64,000 bases of DNA from Schistosoma mansoni. Lineage: Eukaryota > Platyhelminthes > Trematoda > Strigeidida > Schistosomatidae. Shown piece by piece: positions 36,670-47,417 of the stretch. The stretch lies in the NCBI RefSeq assembly GCF_000237925.1, contig NC_031496.1, positions 16,312,571 to 16,376,570 on the forward strand, given 5' to 3'. A program made the position numbers and the translations under genes. Positions within the stretch are counted from its first letter, which is position 1, and each line of letters starts with the position of its first letter. The notes under the pieces are model-generated. The model did no database searches and was not told the origin of the DNA. It saw only the letters and a program-made list of their open reading frames with translations.

Positions 36670-36838
36670 CTGAAAGGAATAAAAATAAGGAAACTCATGT
36701 TACATTATCACAGAAATGGTAATATGAAAGCATTCTTGAATTATCCAACCAAAACGAGTGCTTGGGGTCAGGATCTGGCACAAAAATACCATACTCCAAT
36801 GCTAAATAAAAGTTATGTTTAGTAGCACATAAACATAC
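36670..36838 (-). other. Two ultra-short talin introns (34 and 37 bp) around exon 2
   Basis: Intron 2 (36670-36703, 34 bp) begins GTAACA and ends TTTCAG. Intron 1 (36802-36838, 37 bp) begins GTATGT and ends TTTAG. Both keep the reading frame. Confidence 0.85.
36704..36801 (-). CDS. tln: Talin coding exon 2 (F0)
   Basis: 98 nt, residues 46-78: LEYGIFVPDPDP, then FWLDNSRMLSYYHFCDN, matching the human F0 segment DFGLFLSDDDPKKGIWLEAGKALDYYMLRNGD. It lies between introns of only 37 and 34 bp, so it is easily missed. The donor (AAT|GTAACA) is weak, but the phase (0) agrees with the next exon. Confidence 0.88.
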
Positions 36839-36974
36839 GATTTAGGCAAGCAGCTTCTCTAATTTTTGATTGAACTTCATGACATAGATCGTAAACAGTG
36901 ATATCTTTTGTGAACTTCAGAGAATAACAGTTTCCTGAGTTCGGAAATCTGATGAGAAGGTTTACAGCTAACAT
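36839..36974 (-). CDS. tln: Talin coding exon 1 (start, F0 subdomain)
   Basis: Encodes residues 1-45, beginning MLAVNLLIRFPNSG and ending REAACLN, aligned with the vertebrate start MVALSLKISIGN through the helix YDACRIIRERI. The ATG at 36974 fits the family start exactly. The frame stays open 11 codons upstream to a CAG acceptor at 37008-37010 (first exon base 37007). The first exon therefore begins at a splice acceptor, which could receive a 5'-UTR exon or the trans-spliced leader used by many schistosome mRNAs. Exon ends in phase 1 at an ATC|GTATGT donor. Confidence 0.9.
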
Positions 36975-37010
36975 AGTACGGTCGTTAACTAGAATAGTAG
37001 AGTCAGGCTG
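36975..37010 (-). promoter_or_regulatory. Talin 5' UTR with splice or trans-splice acceptor
   Basis: A T-rich tract followed by CAG (37008-37010) sits 33 nt before the talin ATG. No upstream coding exon is needed for a full F0 domain. The acceptor therefore joins either a non-coding 5' exon or the schistosome spliced leader; the sequence alone cannot decide. Confidence 0.5.
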
Positions 37011-38815
37011 AAAAACATAGCATTCTCCAGCTGTTCGAATTGCCCCGCTTTACGACCTTGAGGTTTTAAGGTCTTCATCGCATCAAATCAGACGAACGAC
37101 TACTTCTAACATAATTTCCAGTCAAGTTGATACACACAGCTAGATTGTGTAGACAGTAATTTTTGTCTGTGTATCTATCGGCATTAATGTAGATAACTGG
37201 TTCACTATGTAATCGAAACATCAAGTTCAGAGCATATCACATATGGCTACGTTCATCTTCAACCCATCATTATCAATTGTTCATACGAAATTCATGAACT
37301 TACCTCTATTGTCACGTTAGAGAAGTCTAATAGTTTATATATTTTTGTAGCATAAACCAATTCTTCCACACAGGTTCCTTTTTATTCGGTTGTCATTATT
37401 ATGAACACAAAGTACTTGTGCTGTTTATACGTTAAACGGCTAACCATTAATTAATACTATGCGGTTCAGTGAGGCTTGTTAAAACACTTTGGTGTACTAG
37501 AGCTTTGTAAGTCGTCATACTTACGTTTATTTTTATTCCCGAATAACACGTACGACAACGTTTTCTTTACGCGTGTTGATAGCACATCTAAAATTTCAAC
37601 GAATGTAAAATCAGGACACGACGAATGTATATTCATATTCCTTGATCATGCAACAATTTAAAAGCTGCCACGTCACTCAACTGGATTCGCCAATGATAAT
37701 AGTGACTATCATTACTAAAGTCAATTGATGTTAAAACTTATAACCATTTCGTTTCCACTATGAAATTGGAAACTAATCAATACGATCTCATAAACTGACG
37801 TTTGGTTATGCGCAAGAACGGTCAATGGAATATGCAAACCATAAAATTCATCTTAGTTTTTTATTCCATCACTAGTTTTGACTATGTTCTTAAGTGACTT
37901 AAGAAAATTTGATCTTGTCGCTATAATATCAAGCTAATCACATTATTGATCTATCGGACTCCGATTGTATCGCTGACCAGAAGGAACCTATTCAGTTCTA
38001 GAACTACACCATTAGTACTTTTACTATTTTTTTCTTTTTTTTCCTGATTATTTTTAAACAGCATGTGATTTCTATATCTATGGTTACTAATCAGGATAAT
38101 AAAGGCGGTCGTCACAGAATCTAGGTCATTTATTTAATCATGTTAGTTAATTAACCCAACTTAAGGTGGGGTTCAGATTGCTATTAAGTTTGGGCAACCT
38201 GTTTTACCCAAGATGTCCGAAACATGTCAATTTCCTTCCATGTTACCAATCTAATCTACCAGACCAAACTTGCCGTTGGAATTAAACTGTAAATTGCGTT
38301 TTTGTGTCTAAGTGTTTATTGAAAACGATGGAAGAATTCGTTACGCCTGACTGATTATTTATTACTTTTGAAAAAGCGTTTTCCGTCGTTTCCGACCACA
38401 GGATGGCTCACTAAGTAGGTGAGTAGACACTTGATAGCCAGACAGGTCGTAAGAAATCATATCTCATCAACATAGTGTTATTTAGCCTAGTGCCAACACC
38501 TCTTCGGATATTCATTTCCCCACCATACATTCTGTTAAATGCCCCAATACTCATATAAAGAACGCGTTCAAGTCACATGCGACGAATTTGTGGAAACGGT
38601 GAACGCTTCAACATAACAAGCTGGTAAAGTGTATAACGTCTGTGGAGTATCGCCGAATATTGGCTTAGTGATGGTTGTCAATGATTGAAGGTCAAACATT
38701 GGACTAGATAGCGATTCTCCGTTAGGCTTTGGATATCGACCTGACATGTCCTTGTTTAAAAAATTGATAGAACTGACATCCCTACTGAAGCAAGGAGCAG
38801 GTGGACATCACAACT
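37011..38815. other. Region upstream of talin, no gene recognised
   Basis: The talin promoter or 5'-UTR intron should lie here. 38160-38815 is visibly less AT-rich than its surroundings and may be an old transposon I cannot classify. No TATA box or other motif stands out. Confidence 0.4.
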
Positions 38816-38878
38816 CAGGTTGATTTTCTAAGAGTTGGCCGAGAATTTCTGAGTAATTTCAAATATGTATTTACTTTC

Positions 38879-39020
38879 ATATTTTGTTCAGGCGTTACAT
38901 TTCTTAATACTGTACAATAAATGTTGAAAGCATCACGTTCGAGAAATCCAAAATCGTACTTTAACTGTGCTGTTCCACAACCTGAACAAACATATATAGA
39001 ACCATTATTCTTGTTTCTCC
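38879..39020 (-). CDS. Unrecognised Cys-containing open frame or possible exon
   Basis: The minus strand reads NNGSIYVCSGCGTAQLKYDF, then GFLERDAFNIYCTVLRNVTP, with a C-x2-C pair. A CTGTAG acceptor-like site lies at its 5' side and a possible donor (AAA|GTAAAT) at 38873-38878. Composition and amino-acid usage look more protein-like than the surrounding AT-rich frames. I do not recognise the family. It abuts a plus-strand SR2-like LINE, so it could be part of another transposon rather than a host gene. Confidence 0.3.
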
Positions 39021-39026
39021 TACAGA

Positions 39027-39480
39027 TAAAACGTGGGGTACCTACCAGGCACGAAAACCTCAGCAGAAGCGAGAACCACAAAGAGGCCATACTTCTGTCA
39101 ATCCTAGAGAAGGTTTTTCACTGAGTGCTGTTTGACCGAATAAAAGATCCAGTACATCCAAAGCTTCGAGGTCAACAGGCCGAATTCCTGAGGGAATGTT
39201 TGTGCACCGACCAAGCAGCGACACTAAAATCTACTTCAGAGCAGATATTTGAATGACTTTGGTCACTATGCATCAACGTCCTCAACCATGAGATAGTTTC
39301 GCAGTGTTTGTAAGAAAATCTTATATAACATTCTTCCACAGTATGGTGTACCTGAGAAAATCTTCAACATCATAAAGAGTTCATTTGACGGACTACATAC
39401 CACCGAAAACAGATATGGAACGGGTGACTTCGTCCTGCACCATTATTAAAGATTCAGATATTCCAGAGGGATATAAAACG
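39027..39480 (+). mobile_element. SR2-like (RTE clade) LINE, RT fragment
   Basis: A broken plus-strand frame resembles the RT N-terminal half of schistosome RTE elements. It contains FDRIKDPVHPKLRGQQAEF (family: NRMKDxVDAQLRDQQAGF) and a GVPEKIFNIIKSSFDGL-like segment (family: GVPEKIVNIIRNSYDGL). Stops and frame changes occur throughout. It lies upstream of the SR2 piece at 39735, from which it is separated by unrelated AT-rich sequence. Confidence 0.7.
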
Positions 39481-39734
39481 AATTATCTAAAAGCTCCCAA
39501 CTTCGTGCGGATCTATTCCTGACCATCAGTTGCATGTCGTAAATCAAAGGACGCCTATTGTGATATTGACAATAAGTTTCTTACCAAAACTATCTACATT
39601 TATATAATATAAAATATCAACCCCGCTGAGTAATTTACTACAGCGAAAATTGTAACTTCTCTAACAGTTTGATATGACCTATAAACCGGCATGACTCATG
39701 TAACAAACTATTATTTCAGAATAAATTATTATTA

Positions 39735-41162
39735 TTGTTACTAAAAGTTATGTACGGAGGGAAGGTGACAGACGCCTTCCAAGTGTGGACCGGTATCAGA
39801 CAAGGCCGCCTACTTTCCCACTTTATCTTTATTCTAGTAGTTGACTGGATTATGAAGACCTTCACATCACATAAACCTGAGAATTACCGACCAATTAGCC
39901 TAACTAGTGTGGTTGTTAAAATCTTAGAAAAGATTATTCGAAAGGAGCTGTCTAAGTATCTCGATGAGAACCGGATCCTCTCGGAAAAGCAGCATGGTTT
40001 TAGAACAGGTTACTCTTGTCTCACAAACTTATTAGTCGCTCGTGAAAGCTGGTGCGCTCTTAAGGACCAAAAGTTACCTATAGACGAAGCCTACATCGAT
40101 TTCAGCAAAGCTTTCGACAAAGTTCCGCATAACCGGCTGTTATACAAGCTAAGGAATGTCGGGGTTGGAGGCAATCTATTGATGTGGATAAAAGACTTCC
40201 TAGTTGGGCGTCAACAAAGAGTAAGGGTGAACTCCAAGTTGTCTAACTGGGAAACTGTGCTTAGTGGAGTCCCCCAGGGTACAGTTTTGGGGCCAGTGTT
40301 ATTCCTCCTGTACGTAAATGACCTCCCTCGTCTACTGTCGTCATCGGTCTTACTCTATGCTGACGATGTCAAGATATGGAGAGCAATACAAAGCAAGGGC
40401 GATAGCTTAGAGCTGCAAAATGACCTGGAGAGATTATCTGAATGGTCCCAAACCTGGCAATTGCCAATAAACACTTCCAAGTGTATTGTGATGCATATTG
40501 GCCACCAGGGTACAGATACATACACGATGAATAACACTGAGTTACCTATTGTCCAGGCACACAATGACTTAGGCGTCATCGTTAGTCAAGACTTAAAGAC
40601 TACTGCACACTGCCGTGCAATAGCCGCCAAAGGTTTTAGAACTTTATGGTCCATACACAGGGCTTTTAGGCATATCGACGCTAAAACGTTTCTGACTTTG
40701 TATACAGTGTTCGTACGTCCTAAACTTGAGTACTGTATACAAGCAGCTAGCCTTTGCCTAAAAAAAGACAGTGAACTCTTGGAAAGGGTTCAGAGAACAG
40801 CAACTAGGCTGATTCCCGGAATAGCGAAGCTCCCGTATGGTACTAGACTGACCAAGCTAAACCTATTCCCGCTGTCATATAGAAGAATCAGAGGCGACTT
40901 GATTACAGTTTTCAAATTGCTTAATGACAAATTTGCACCTAATATGCCCTCATTTTTCTTGTCTTGCAAAACAGAAAACCTACGAGGACACTCCAAAAAA
41001 GTTCACAAGACCAGAACGAATTACTTGTCAGCTGACTACCGACTTTCCCATCGAATCATCAACGAGTGGAATTCATTACCTCAGCACGTGGTTGAAGCTT
41101 CATCCGTCTACTCTTTCAAGAGAAAGTTGGATCAACTGAGAGACCATCATTGCCATAACTAA
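39735..41162 (+). CDS. Chimeric LINE open frame: SR2-like RT piece fused to CR1/Jockey-type reverse transcriptase
   Basis: A 475-codon open frame. Residues 1-45 (to about 39869) read MYGGKVTDAFQVWTGIRQG and VVDWIMKTFTS, the RTE/SR2 RT segment. From about 39870 it switches in frame to a different family. HKPENYRPISLT begins RT motif 1, IDFSKAFDKVPH is motif A, LSGVPQGTVLGPVLFLLYVN is motif B, and LLYADDVKIW is motif C with the catalytic YADD. The thumb and connection regions follow, ending at a TAA. The second part is a 5'-truncated CR1/Jockey-type element lacking its endonuclease and the start of ORF2. RT catalytic residues look intact, but without an endonuclease the copy cannot be autonomous. 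A trailing 3' UTR probably extends to about 41230. The in-frame join is most simply an insertion into an old SR2 copy. Confidence 0.85.
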   Translation: MLLKVMYGGKVTDAFQVWTGIRQGRLLSHFIFILVVDWIMKTFTSHKPENYRPISLTSVVVKILEKIIRKELSKYLDENRILSEKQHGFRTGYSCLTNLLVARESWCALKDQKLPIDEAYIDFSKAFDKVPHNRLLYKLRNVGVGGNLLMWIKDFLVGRQQRVRVNSKLSNWETVLSGVPQGTVLGPVLFLLYVNDLPRLLSSSVLLYADDVKIWRAIQSKGDSLELQNDLERLSEWSQTWQLPINTSKCIVMHIGHQGTDTYTMNNTELPIVQAHNDLGVIVSQDLKTTAHCRAIAAKGFRTLWSIHRAFRHIDAKTFLTLYTVFVRPKLEYCIQAASLCLKKDSELLERVQRTATRLIPGIAKLPYGTRLTKLNLFPLSYRRIRGDLITVFKLLNDKFAPNMPSFFLSCKTENLRGHSKKVHKTRTNYLSADYRLSHRIINEWNSLPQHVVEASSVYSFKRKLDQLRDHHCHN

Positions 41163-41408
41163 CATAGGCCATCAAGCCTCCTGTCCTTTCCAAACTGCAA
41201 CTAAACTTAAACTGAAACCATTGGTCTGTTTATTTGAGGGGTACCGCAGAAGTGTTGGTTTAAAGCGTATTATCTAATTAAAAAAATTTGTGAACAACAA
41301 ATTCACTTATCCGCATGTTCCCCTCAGCATTTTGGATTCTATTCATAGTAAGCAAATTTGTTTTAAGCACTCAAACCTAAGAAACGGTGCCTCCGTGGAC
41401 CAATAAAA
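41163..41408 (+). promoter_or_regulatory. Short CEP19 upstream region, partly LINE 3' UTR
   Basis: Only about 250 bp separate the LINE stop from the CEP19 ATG. The first 60-70 bp look like LINE 3' UTR. A CEP19 promoter or 5' UTR must lie in the remainder or in the LINE itself. No clear TATA or acceptor motif was assigned. Confidence 0.35.
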
Positions 41409-41728
41409 ATGAGTTCTGCAATGACGATGCAACGTTGCGGGATAAGTATCAATTCAGAGTCTCTGGTACTGATCTATGAACGAGGCCTTAAAACGAGAAA
41501 AAGAAGAATTAGACTTTCTATGCCTCAAAATTCATCAGTCATTGAAACATATAAGGCATTGCTAGCGGATGATCGTCATAAACAGTTCATAAATCTTATT
41601 CCTAAGACACAGCTTTTAAGATTATTGACTATCTTCAAAGATTTGTGTAACGGGATGAATATCTCAGATTCTTTAAACAGACGAAAAGAGGTGGACACTA
41701 ACAATGTTGATTATAGTGCCTTGGAAGG
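41409..41728 (+). CDS. CEP19: CEP19 coding exon 1
   Basis: CEP19 is a small centriolar/basal-body protein that, in vertebrates, binds FOP and CEP350 and brings RABL2 to the ciliary base to start intraflagellar transport. This exon (320 nt) reads CGISINSESLVLIYERG, RIRLSMP, then DDRHKQFINLIPKTQLLRL and FKDLCNGMNI. The human protein reads [55 protein letters not shown]. The exon ends in phase 2 at GG|GTTTGT. The start MSSAM is the first in-frame ATG. Flatworms build cilia in miracidia, flame cells and sperm, so a ciliary role is plausible; that is inference. Confidence 0.88.
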
Positions 41729-44440
41729 GTTTGTTTAAAATGTGTTCCAGATATTTTATGACACTTACCTGGTTTTGTTGAAAACATTTTTGATTGCTAG
41801 TCTACGATATTTGAAATATACAACATTCACATCAGGCTTTTTCATAAAACTTAAATGCCATAGACATTCCCTGTTAACCAATGGCTGTTAAGCTATTCTC
41901 ATATTTCTGAGCCATATGAATTTGTAACACAAGTGATGAATTATTCAGTTGCATAGCCCTATAGGTAATATATTGCCACAAGAAAGTTATATTAGATTTC
42001 CCAAAATGCCTGCTACTTTGAAAGTGGTGCATGGTTATGTACCTGAAAAGCATGCATCAAATAATAAAGATACTCACAGATCTGTGAAAAAAGAGGTATC
42101 GATAAGACAGAACAATTGGCAGACAATCTGAAACAATACTATTTCTTACTAAGAGCTTGTAACCACAACGTTTTTCTCACTGACACATGATTCACACCGA
42201 TTTTAACAACTAACGAATAGTAACCTGTTTATAAACAAGGCCTTTAAACATACTTCTTCGGCAAATAAATTGTGTATGCATCTTTCTGTTAACCAATTAA
42301 ATGATAAACGTACATTAATTGAAGTGAAAAATGGACTACTTGATAAGTTAACCCAAAAAACATAAGTGTGGCAAACACTAAAGCATATCCCTATTGTAAG
42401 CAAGAAACATTGAACTATTTCGTAGCGAAAGTGTTGACCATACCTGTGTTGCGTCAGCAGCATTTTCGACTGTTTCAATAGCTTTCATGAACAAACAATT
42501 GTCAAATATCTCAAACATAACTTTGATTTGCTTTGTGACTGTTATCTCTTCCAGATATAACTGTCTATCTTATCAGCCTTATAAATCAAAAGTAAGGAGA
42601 CTTCTGCTTCTGAAGGTGATAGATATAAGGCCTTACTTGTATTTCAGTAGAGTTTGTTGCGTCATCAACTTAAGTGATTTCTGGTGTTAACTATTGTCAT
42701 TAGCCAAACAGAAGACTGACTTCTCTTAATAACCTCTATTCTATGTTTTGATATGATGTCGAAGTTTATTCTTCATTCAAAATCTGTCTCTTTATTGCCT
42801 AATGACTTATTCAGGACTGTCGGTTACACTATCAGTTTAAGATAAAACTTCAGTTTGAGTGACCTGGTGTACTCTTCTTTAAATCCTGCGAGATTGATAC
42901 TAGTGTACATCTATTTGACATGCTATTACGGCAGCTCGAGTTTGAAAGGCGTGTTTATTAATGTTAAACGTCCTGCACTTTTTAGGTCTGCGCAAATTCA
43001 GAATCATTTTAGAGGTCTTTTGAGACTGTTACACTTCTAGACGAGATATTTAGAGTCATTACTTTATGGTTAAGGTTTTGATAATTTTGCAAATTATGTT
43101 TGACGTTTCAATAGTCCATACCGCAGCTTAGGAACATATAAATTTTGTGATTTCAAATATGCCTTTTCATTTTGTGTGCTACACACCATAAAATCAGCAG
43201 TTAATTCAACAACCTGCTACATGTGTACTAAACTGTTGGCGGTGTACACTGTTTATGTAAATTGCAATTAATAAATTTGGTTTGAGGCTAAGCAGTACAC
43301 ATTTTCTATGGACCTGTAACTTTAAAATAAAATAAACGGCCAATTCAGTATTTTATCAACTGCAAAATTGAAGAATCGAACAAAATCTCCTATATTGTTA
43401 AAGTCTGAATTTCATTTTCTAATATGTGGAGTGTCCAATTTCTCCCCTAAACCCTTAGGTTCATTTAGAGTGATGATTCAGAATTTCCATATTTGTTGCT
43501 ACCATACATTAGAGTTTCTTAGTTGCGATTTTTTAGCAAGCAATAAAATTTTTTAAAAAATTTGCTTCCACTCTGCTATATGATGATCATGGTGTTGTGT
43601 GGGTTACTTATATCCACATAAGTAGTATGTGACGATGGTCAGACATAGAATGTATTTCAGTAGAAGATCGATAAGGAAAGAACGGAAATGTAACGCAATT
43701 GGTATAAAAATGCATGAACAATGAAATCTGAGACAATGGACTGATAGTTGCAAAAGAAATAGTCAAGTTGAAGACGATAGATTGTTATTATGCAAATTGA
43801 ATATTTACTATATGGTTCTCAGATTTTAGTGAGATATTCTGTAATTTCTATTGTCCCCACTCGTGGTCTTATTCATTGCAGTGGTATTTCGATGGATACG
43901 ACAGAAGAAAACGCAAACCTAGTGGACAACTGTATCACTTATAAATTTTACCGACCACTTTTTCCTGTTTTTTATAACTAAACTTTTCTTCAACCCTTCT
44001 TCTGCACCATAAATATACCGTCTGTCGAAGTAGGCGGTAGTTAAGTATACGTAACACATGTCCCAACCGCCTCAGTTGGCGAAGATTTACTACCTTATCA
44101 ACTGATTTGCCGTCTTTACGTAGTACTCTATTCCTCATCCAGGAAGTTTTTACTCCATGGTCCCAAAATACATGAGCCATGCCTCGTAGACACCAATGAT
44201 GGAAAATCAGTAACCTATGAATATCCTTTACTCTTAATGGCCATATTTCATATCCATAAATTTTAAAGACTGAAACTGTGAGATATTTAAAATAACTGTC
44301 CACTGACTTAGTAGTAACGTCCAAAACTAACAATTTGCTTTAGAATAATTTAGTCGACCATAAATTATTATTACTTTACTGCCTTAATTGAAATCTTACC
44401 TCTAGGTTCTGCATTATTTATTCTCTACTTTCCTCTCTAG
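41729..44440. other. CEP19 intron (2.7 kb)
   Basis: GT-AG intron with a GTTTGT donor. It contains a minus-strand LINE RT fragment at 43935-44333; otherwise no recognised element. Short open frames at 41949, 42487 and 42855 have no family features. Confidence 0.7.
43935..44333 (-). mobile_element. LINE RT C-terminal fragment in CEP19 intron
   Basis: A 132-codon open frame with YEIWPLRVKDIHRLLIFHHW, CLRGMAHVFWDHGV, VLRKDG, and LRQLRRLGHVLRI. These match the family segment WPLRxEDxRRLxVFDHRCLR...LRWLGHVLRM of a schistosome endonuclease-RT. Isolated fragment, antisense to CEP19. Confidence 0.75.
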
Positions 44441-44582
44441 AAATAAGACTGCTATGAATAATTTGTCCGGACGAAATGAAATGCTGCCTACAAAACAAGA
44501 TTTTACTTCTGATGAAGAAATAGACCTTCCTGAGGAACAAATTGAAACATACTCATGGGATTCTGATGAATGCGAATTTTAA
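44441..44582 (+). CDS. CEP19: CEP19 coding exon 2 (C-terminus, stop)
   Basis: 142 nt after a TCTCTAG acceptor, phase 2, completing a Gly codon. It reads NKTAMNNLSGRNEML, then DEEIDLPEEQIETYSWDSDE and CEF before TAA. This matches the human end, EVEFPQDDQLQSCGWDTESADEF. With exon 1 the protein is 153 aa, against about 163-167 in mammals, so the gene is complete in two coding exons. Confidence 0.9.
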
Positions 44583-44831
44583 ACGTTATGTGTTTTATAT
44601 GGTTATGTTTAATGGGAATAACTGTATATAATTAATGTTGTTTATGACTCAAAAAACGTGGAAAATGTTTAATTGCTATGTCTAGATTCAGTATTGTACT
44701 CCTGAATACATGAACTGGAGATACGATGACATTCAAATGGTTTTTATATGGTGCACTTAAGCTTTATTCGTAAGATAATTTTGATTAAAAATATCCAAGA
44801 AAATTTACGACAGAAATGGTCAAATAGGGAA

Positions 44832-44837
44832 AATAAA
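44832..44837 (+). terminator. Candidate CEP19 poly(A) signal
   Basis: AATAAA about 250 nt after the CEP19 stop; another lies near 45077. In such AT-rich DNA the hexamer is common, so this is tentative. Confidence 0.3.
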
Positions 44838-45209
44838 ATACTCATCAGTAATATATCAAATTCATTGATCATTCGCCAATTATTAATTTGAATCCACCAT
44901 TACTTGTTATTGTGTACTGTTTAGAATGTTTTTCATTGATTTCCTTAGAACTCATTATTGTTAATACCACTTGAATGTAAATTCATGATTTTTAATTGAT
45001 TTTCTGCCTTATTAAATAATTTTGTATGAATGTACTTTTCTGATAACAAATACAAAGTACTATAAAATAACAAGCGAATAAAAGAGTTAATTGTATATCC
45101 TTATCTTTGGTCTCTTTGACTAAAGTGGCTGAAGAAAAACCAATAATACGATTTCATCCAAAGCTAGTTGACCAAATGCAGTTGTATCCTAAACTGTCAA
45201 TACAACTCA

Positions 45210-45330
45210 GTGACCAAGAATCTGTTCATGTTAACTGCTTTGGAGTATACATTTTGTATGAGAGCTAGTAATATTACCCGGTTACTTAGATCGAAAAATT
45301 TGGATTGGCACTCAAATTCGTACCCCATTA
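45210..45330 (-). mobile_element. Decayed SINE
   Basis: The minus strand has a TACGAATTTGAGTGCCAATC B-box region and CCGGGTAATATTACTAGCTC, paralleling 5476-5580. Confidence 0.4.
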
Positions 45331-47224
45331 ATTGATAGTTGAGTGCTTTCACTATTAAATCACATGTATTTAAGTAAAAATTCAATATTTACCCCACAAC
45401 TAACTCCTATCCTTGGAACGTAGGTCAACGCAGGAAGAAGATAATGCTATTCATTTTACATACAGACACAATATTTAATTCTGTTCAAAAAAAGTTTCCA
45501 TTCCTCAGATTTTCTCATCTCACAGAATTATTATTATCCTGAAAAGTGTTCAGACCTAAAAAATTAACAGATATTAGGTTCTATCGTGTGCGTAACTTAT
45601 ACGATTCTTTATTCTAATGATGTAGGTTTGTCATATTTCGGGTAAATTTATATTAATGTGACCAGTTTGTAGGCAGAAAGCATCCAGTACCTCGATCTTT
45701 TGATAATAGTCAAGAGTAACTATTAAATGTTTCCTTTTAGAGCTAAAAAGAGTCACACTTAGGAGACCATGTATGGAGTTAAGAAGTTTTGAAATCTCTG
45801 CTAGTTAATATATTCTGTACATAATCATTCGTATTGTATTTCAACTTTGAAAGCAAGGTACTTGCTGTGTAGTCTGGAAACAAAATTTTGCCAAATTTTA
45901 AAGAGAGGTTGATAGCAGTTATAAAACGAAACTACTGATCTATTATCCGCTCCCAGCAATAACGTTCTATAAAAGTTTCTAGAGTATTTGTTATAAGGAT
46001 TCCAACCTTCACCAAGCGTTAACAAAATTTTTGCCAATTCACCTGTTTCCAGGACGCTCATACTTTATTTATGTTGCTATTTGTACGTTGCGAAATAATA
46101 GCTTGGTTACTTTTAGGGCAGCTGTATGTTTTTGTTTGATCAGTGTGAAGCATTTTTCCAATATCATCAGTGTCGAACGTTGAGTTGCACAATGACCAAT
46201 AACAGCTTATTTCTCATGAAAGTCATTGGTGAATGGTTAAATATGCCCCAACTAACTAGTCGAGAGTAGTCTTACCGATGTGTTCTGGTACTTATGGTCG
46301 AATTTATGGCGCCGCTTTTTGTTAACTCTAAATGAAAAAGTCTCACATAACACAATCCTGCCCCATACATTACTTCTTCAAACAAAGTAGGACAGCTCGC
46401 TGTGGTCATAGTGATCTCATATAACCAGTGATCATGAATGTATGATTAGAAGTCGAGCGATTAAAATATTCATCTACTCTATGGGGATAGATCAAACATA
46501 TTTCGCCGAATACGTTGGCATGTATTACGATCAAAACCTATTTTACACATCTAAGTTCTAAATGTTCAAATACTTTTATGTATGACCCTCATCTCACCGC
46601 CTTCTATTTGCTTCATGTCCTATTTGTCCTGCTAAACATTAGACCCCTTACAGTGCACACATCACTACATGAATCATGTTTTATTTAGAATATACTAACT
46701 AAAATGATCAATATAATATGCTGCATTATAAAGAATTTTCAGGAGTAGAAGTTTAAACTCCAATTGTAGTCAAAATTAACTCTTGAAAGTGAATGACCAC
46801 AGATTATCCAGTTAGTAGATCCGAATGCTATTTATGATTGTCAATTCTGAGTTTCTTTCGTAAAACCTGAAACTTGAATCTAAATTAATATCATCTTTTT
46901 ATTAATAGGTTGAATTTGAATGGACAATTTTACTTATATTAATGAAGATATTTTTCAATGTTGATCGTATTTTATTGGACAAAAAGTGTAGTGTGTGTAG
47001 TTTTAGTCGTTTGACGCTGAAGAACTAAGTGTTTTCATATCCCTATGTATAAAGACTTAGACGTTTGTTTATTTTTTGTTGGCTGCCATCGATCGGTGTA
47101 TTTAGGATCTAGAGAAAATCATTCCTATTTGTGTCCCATAAATATAACCCGCGAATATCCCCAAAGAGCAGAAATCAACACAAAACATTTACCTTCAACT
47201 GAAACAGCAATTCATTATTGTATC

Positions 47225-47370
47225 GGTTGTATGAATCTTTCGACTGACGTCTAAAACTGCAATTGATCAGCCTCTTATTGGCATCTGTCCATCACGTGCG
47301 GATTGCCTAGATATTGCCTTAAGTCACAAGCGTTATAAGCAGAGATAGATGGTACTAGCCACCTTCCAAC
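47225..47370 (-). mobile_element. Family A SINE tail fragment
   Basis: Matches the tail of 15118-15234 (GATCAGCCTCTTATTGGCAT, GCGGATTGCCTAGATATTGC, GTCACAAGCGTTATAAGCAG). Lacks hammerhead and promoter. Confidence 0.65.
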
Positions 47371-47417
47371 ACCAAAACATGTGTATGGGAATTTGTGGAG
47401 ATTGTAGTAATTTAAAG

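Larger units (their letters stand above)
1..36974 (-). other. tln: Talin gene, 5' portion (13 coding exons; continues past left edge)
   Basis: Talin couples integrin beta tails and membrane phosphoinositides to actin and vinculin at the cell cortex. Thirteen minus-strand exons, all with GT-AG introns and compatible phases, join into about 602 codons without an internal stop. Order: F0 (exons 1-2), F1 (3-5), F2 (5-8), F3/PTB (9-10), flexible linker (11), start of rod bundle R1 (12-13). Vertebrate talins are about 2,540 aa, so some three quarters of the protein lies beyond position 1. Intron length rises from 34-37 bp at the 5' end to several kilobases. The F3 features known to bind integrin in the family (the GRNKLVPRLFG loop and the RRWAA tryptophan) are present. 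What I see are the exons and motifs; the domain functions are family knowledge. No second talin paralogue is visible here. Confidence 0.95.
44583..47224. other. Intergenic region after CEP19
   Basis: AT-rich, no gene recognised. One decayed SINE in minus orientation at about 45210-45330; nothing else to 47224. Confidence 0.5.

Noticed and set aside
41949-42131. Open frame in the CEP19 intron considered as a middle exon
   Set aside because: Exons at 41409-41728 and 44441-44582 already join in phase and cover the whole family length.
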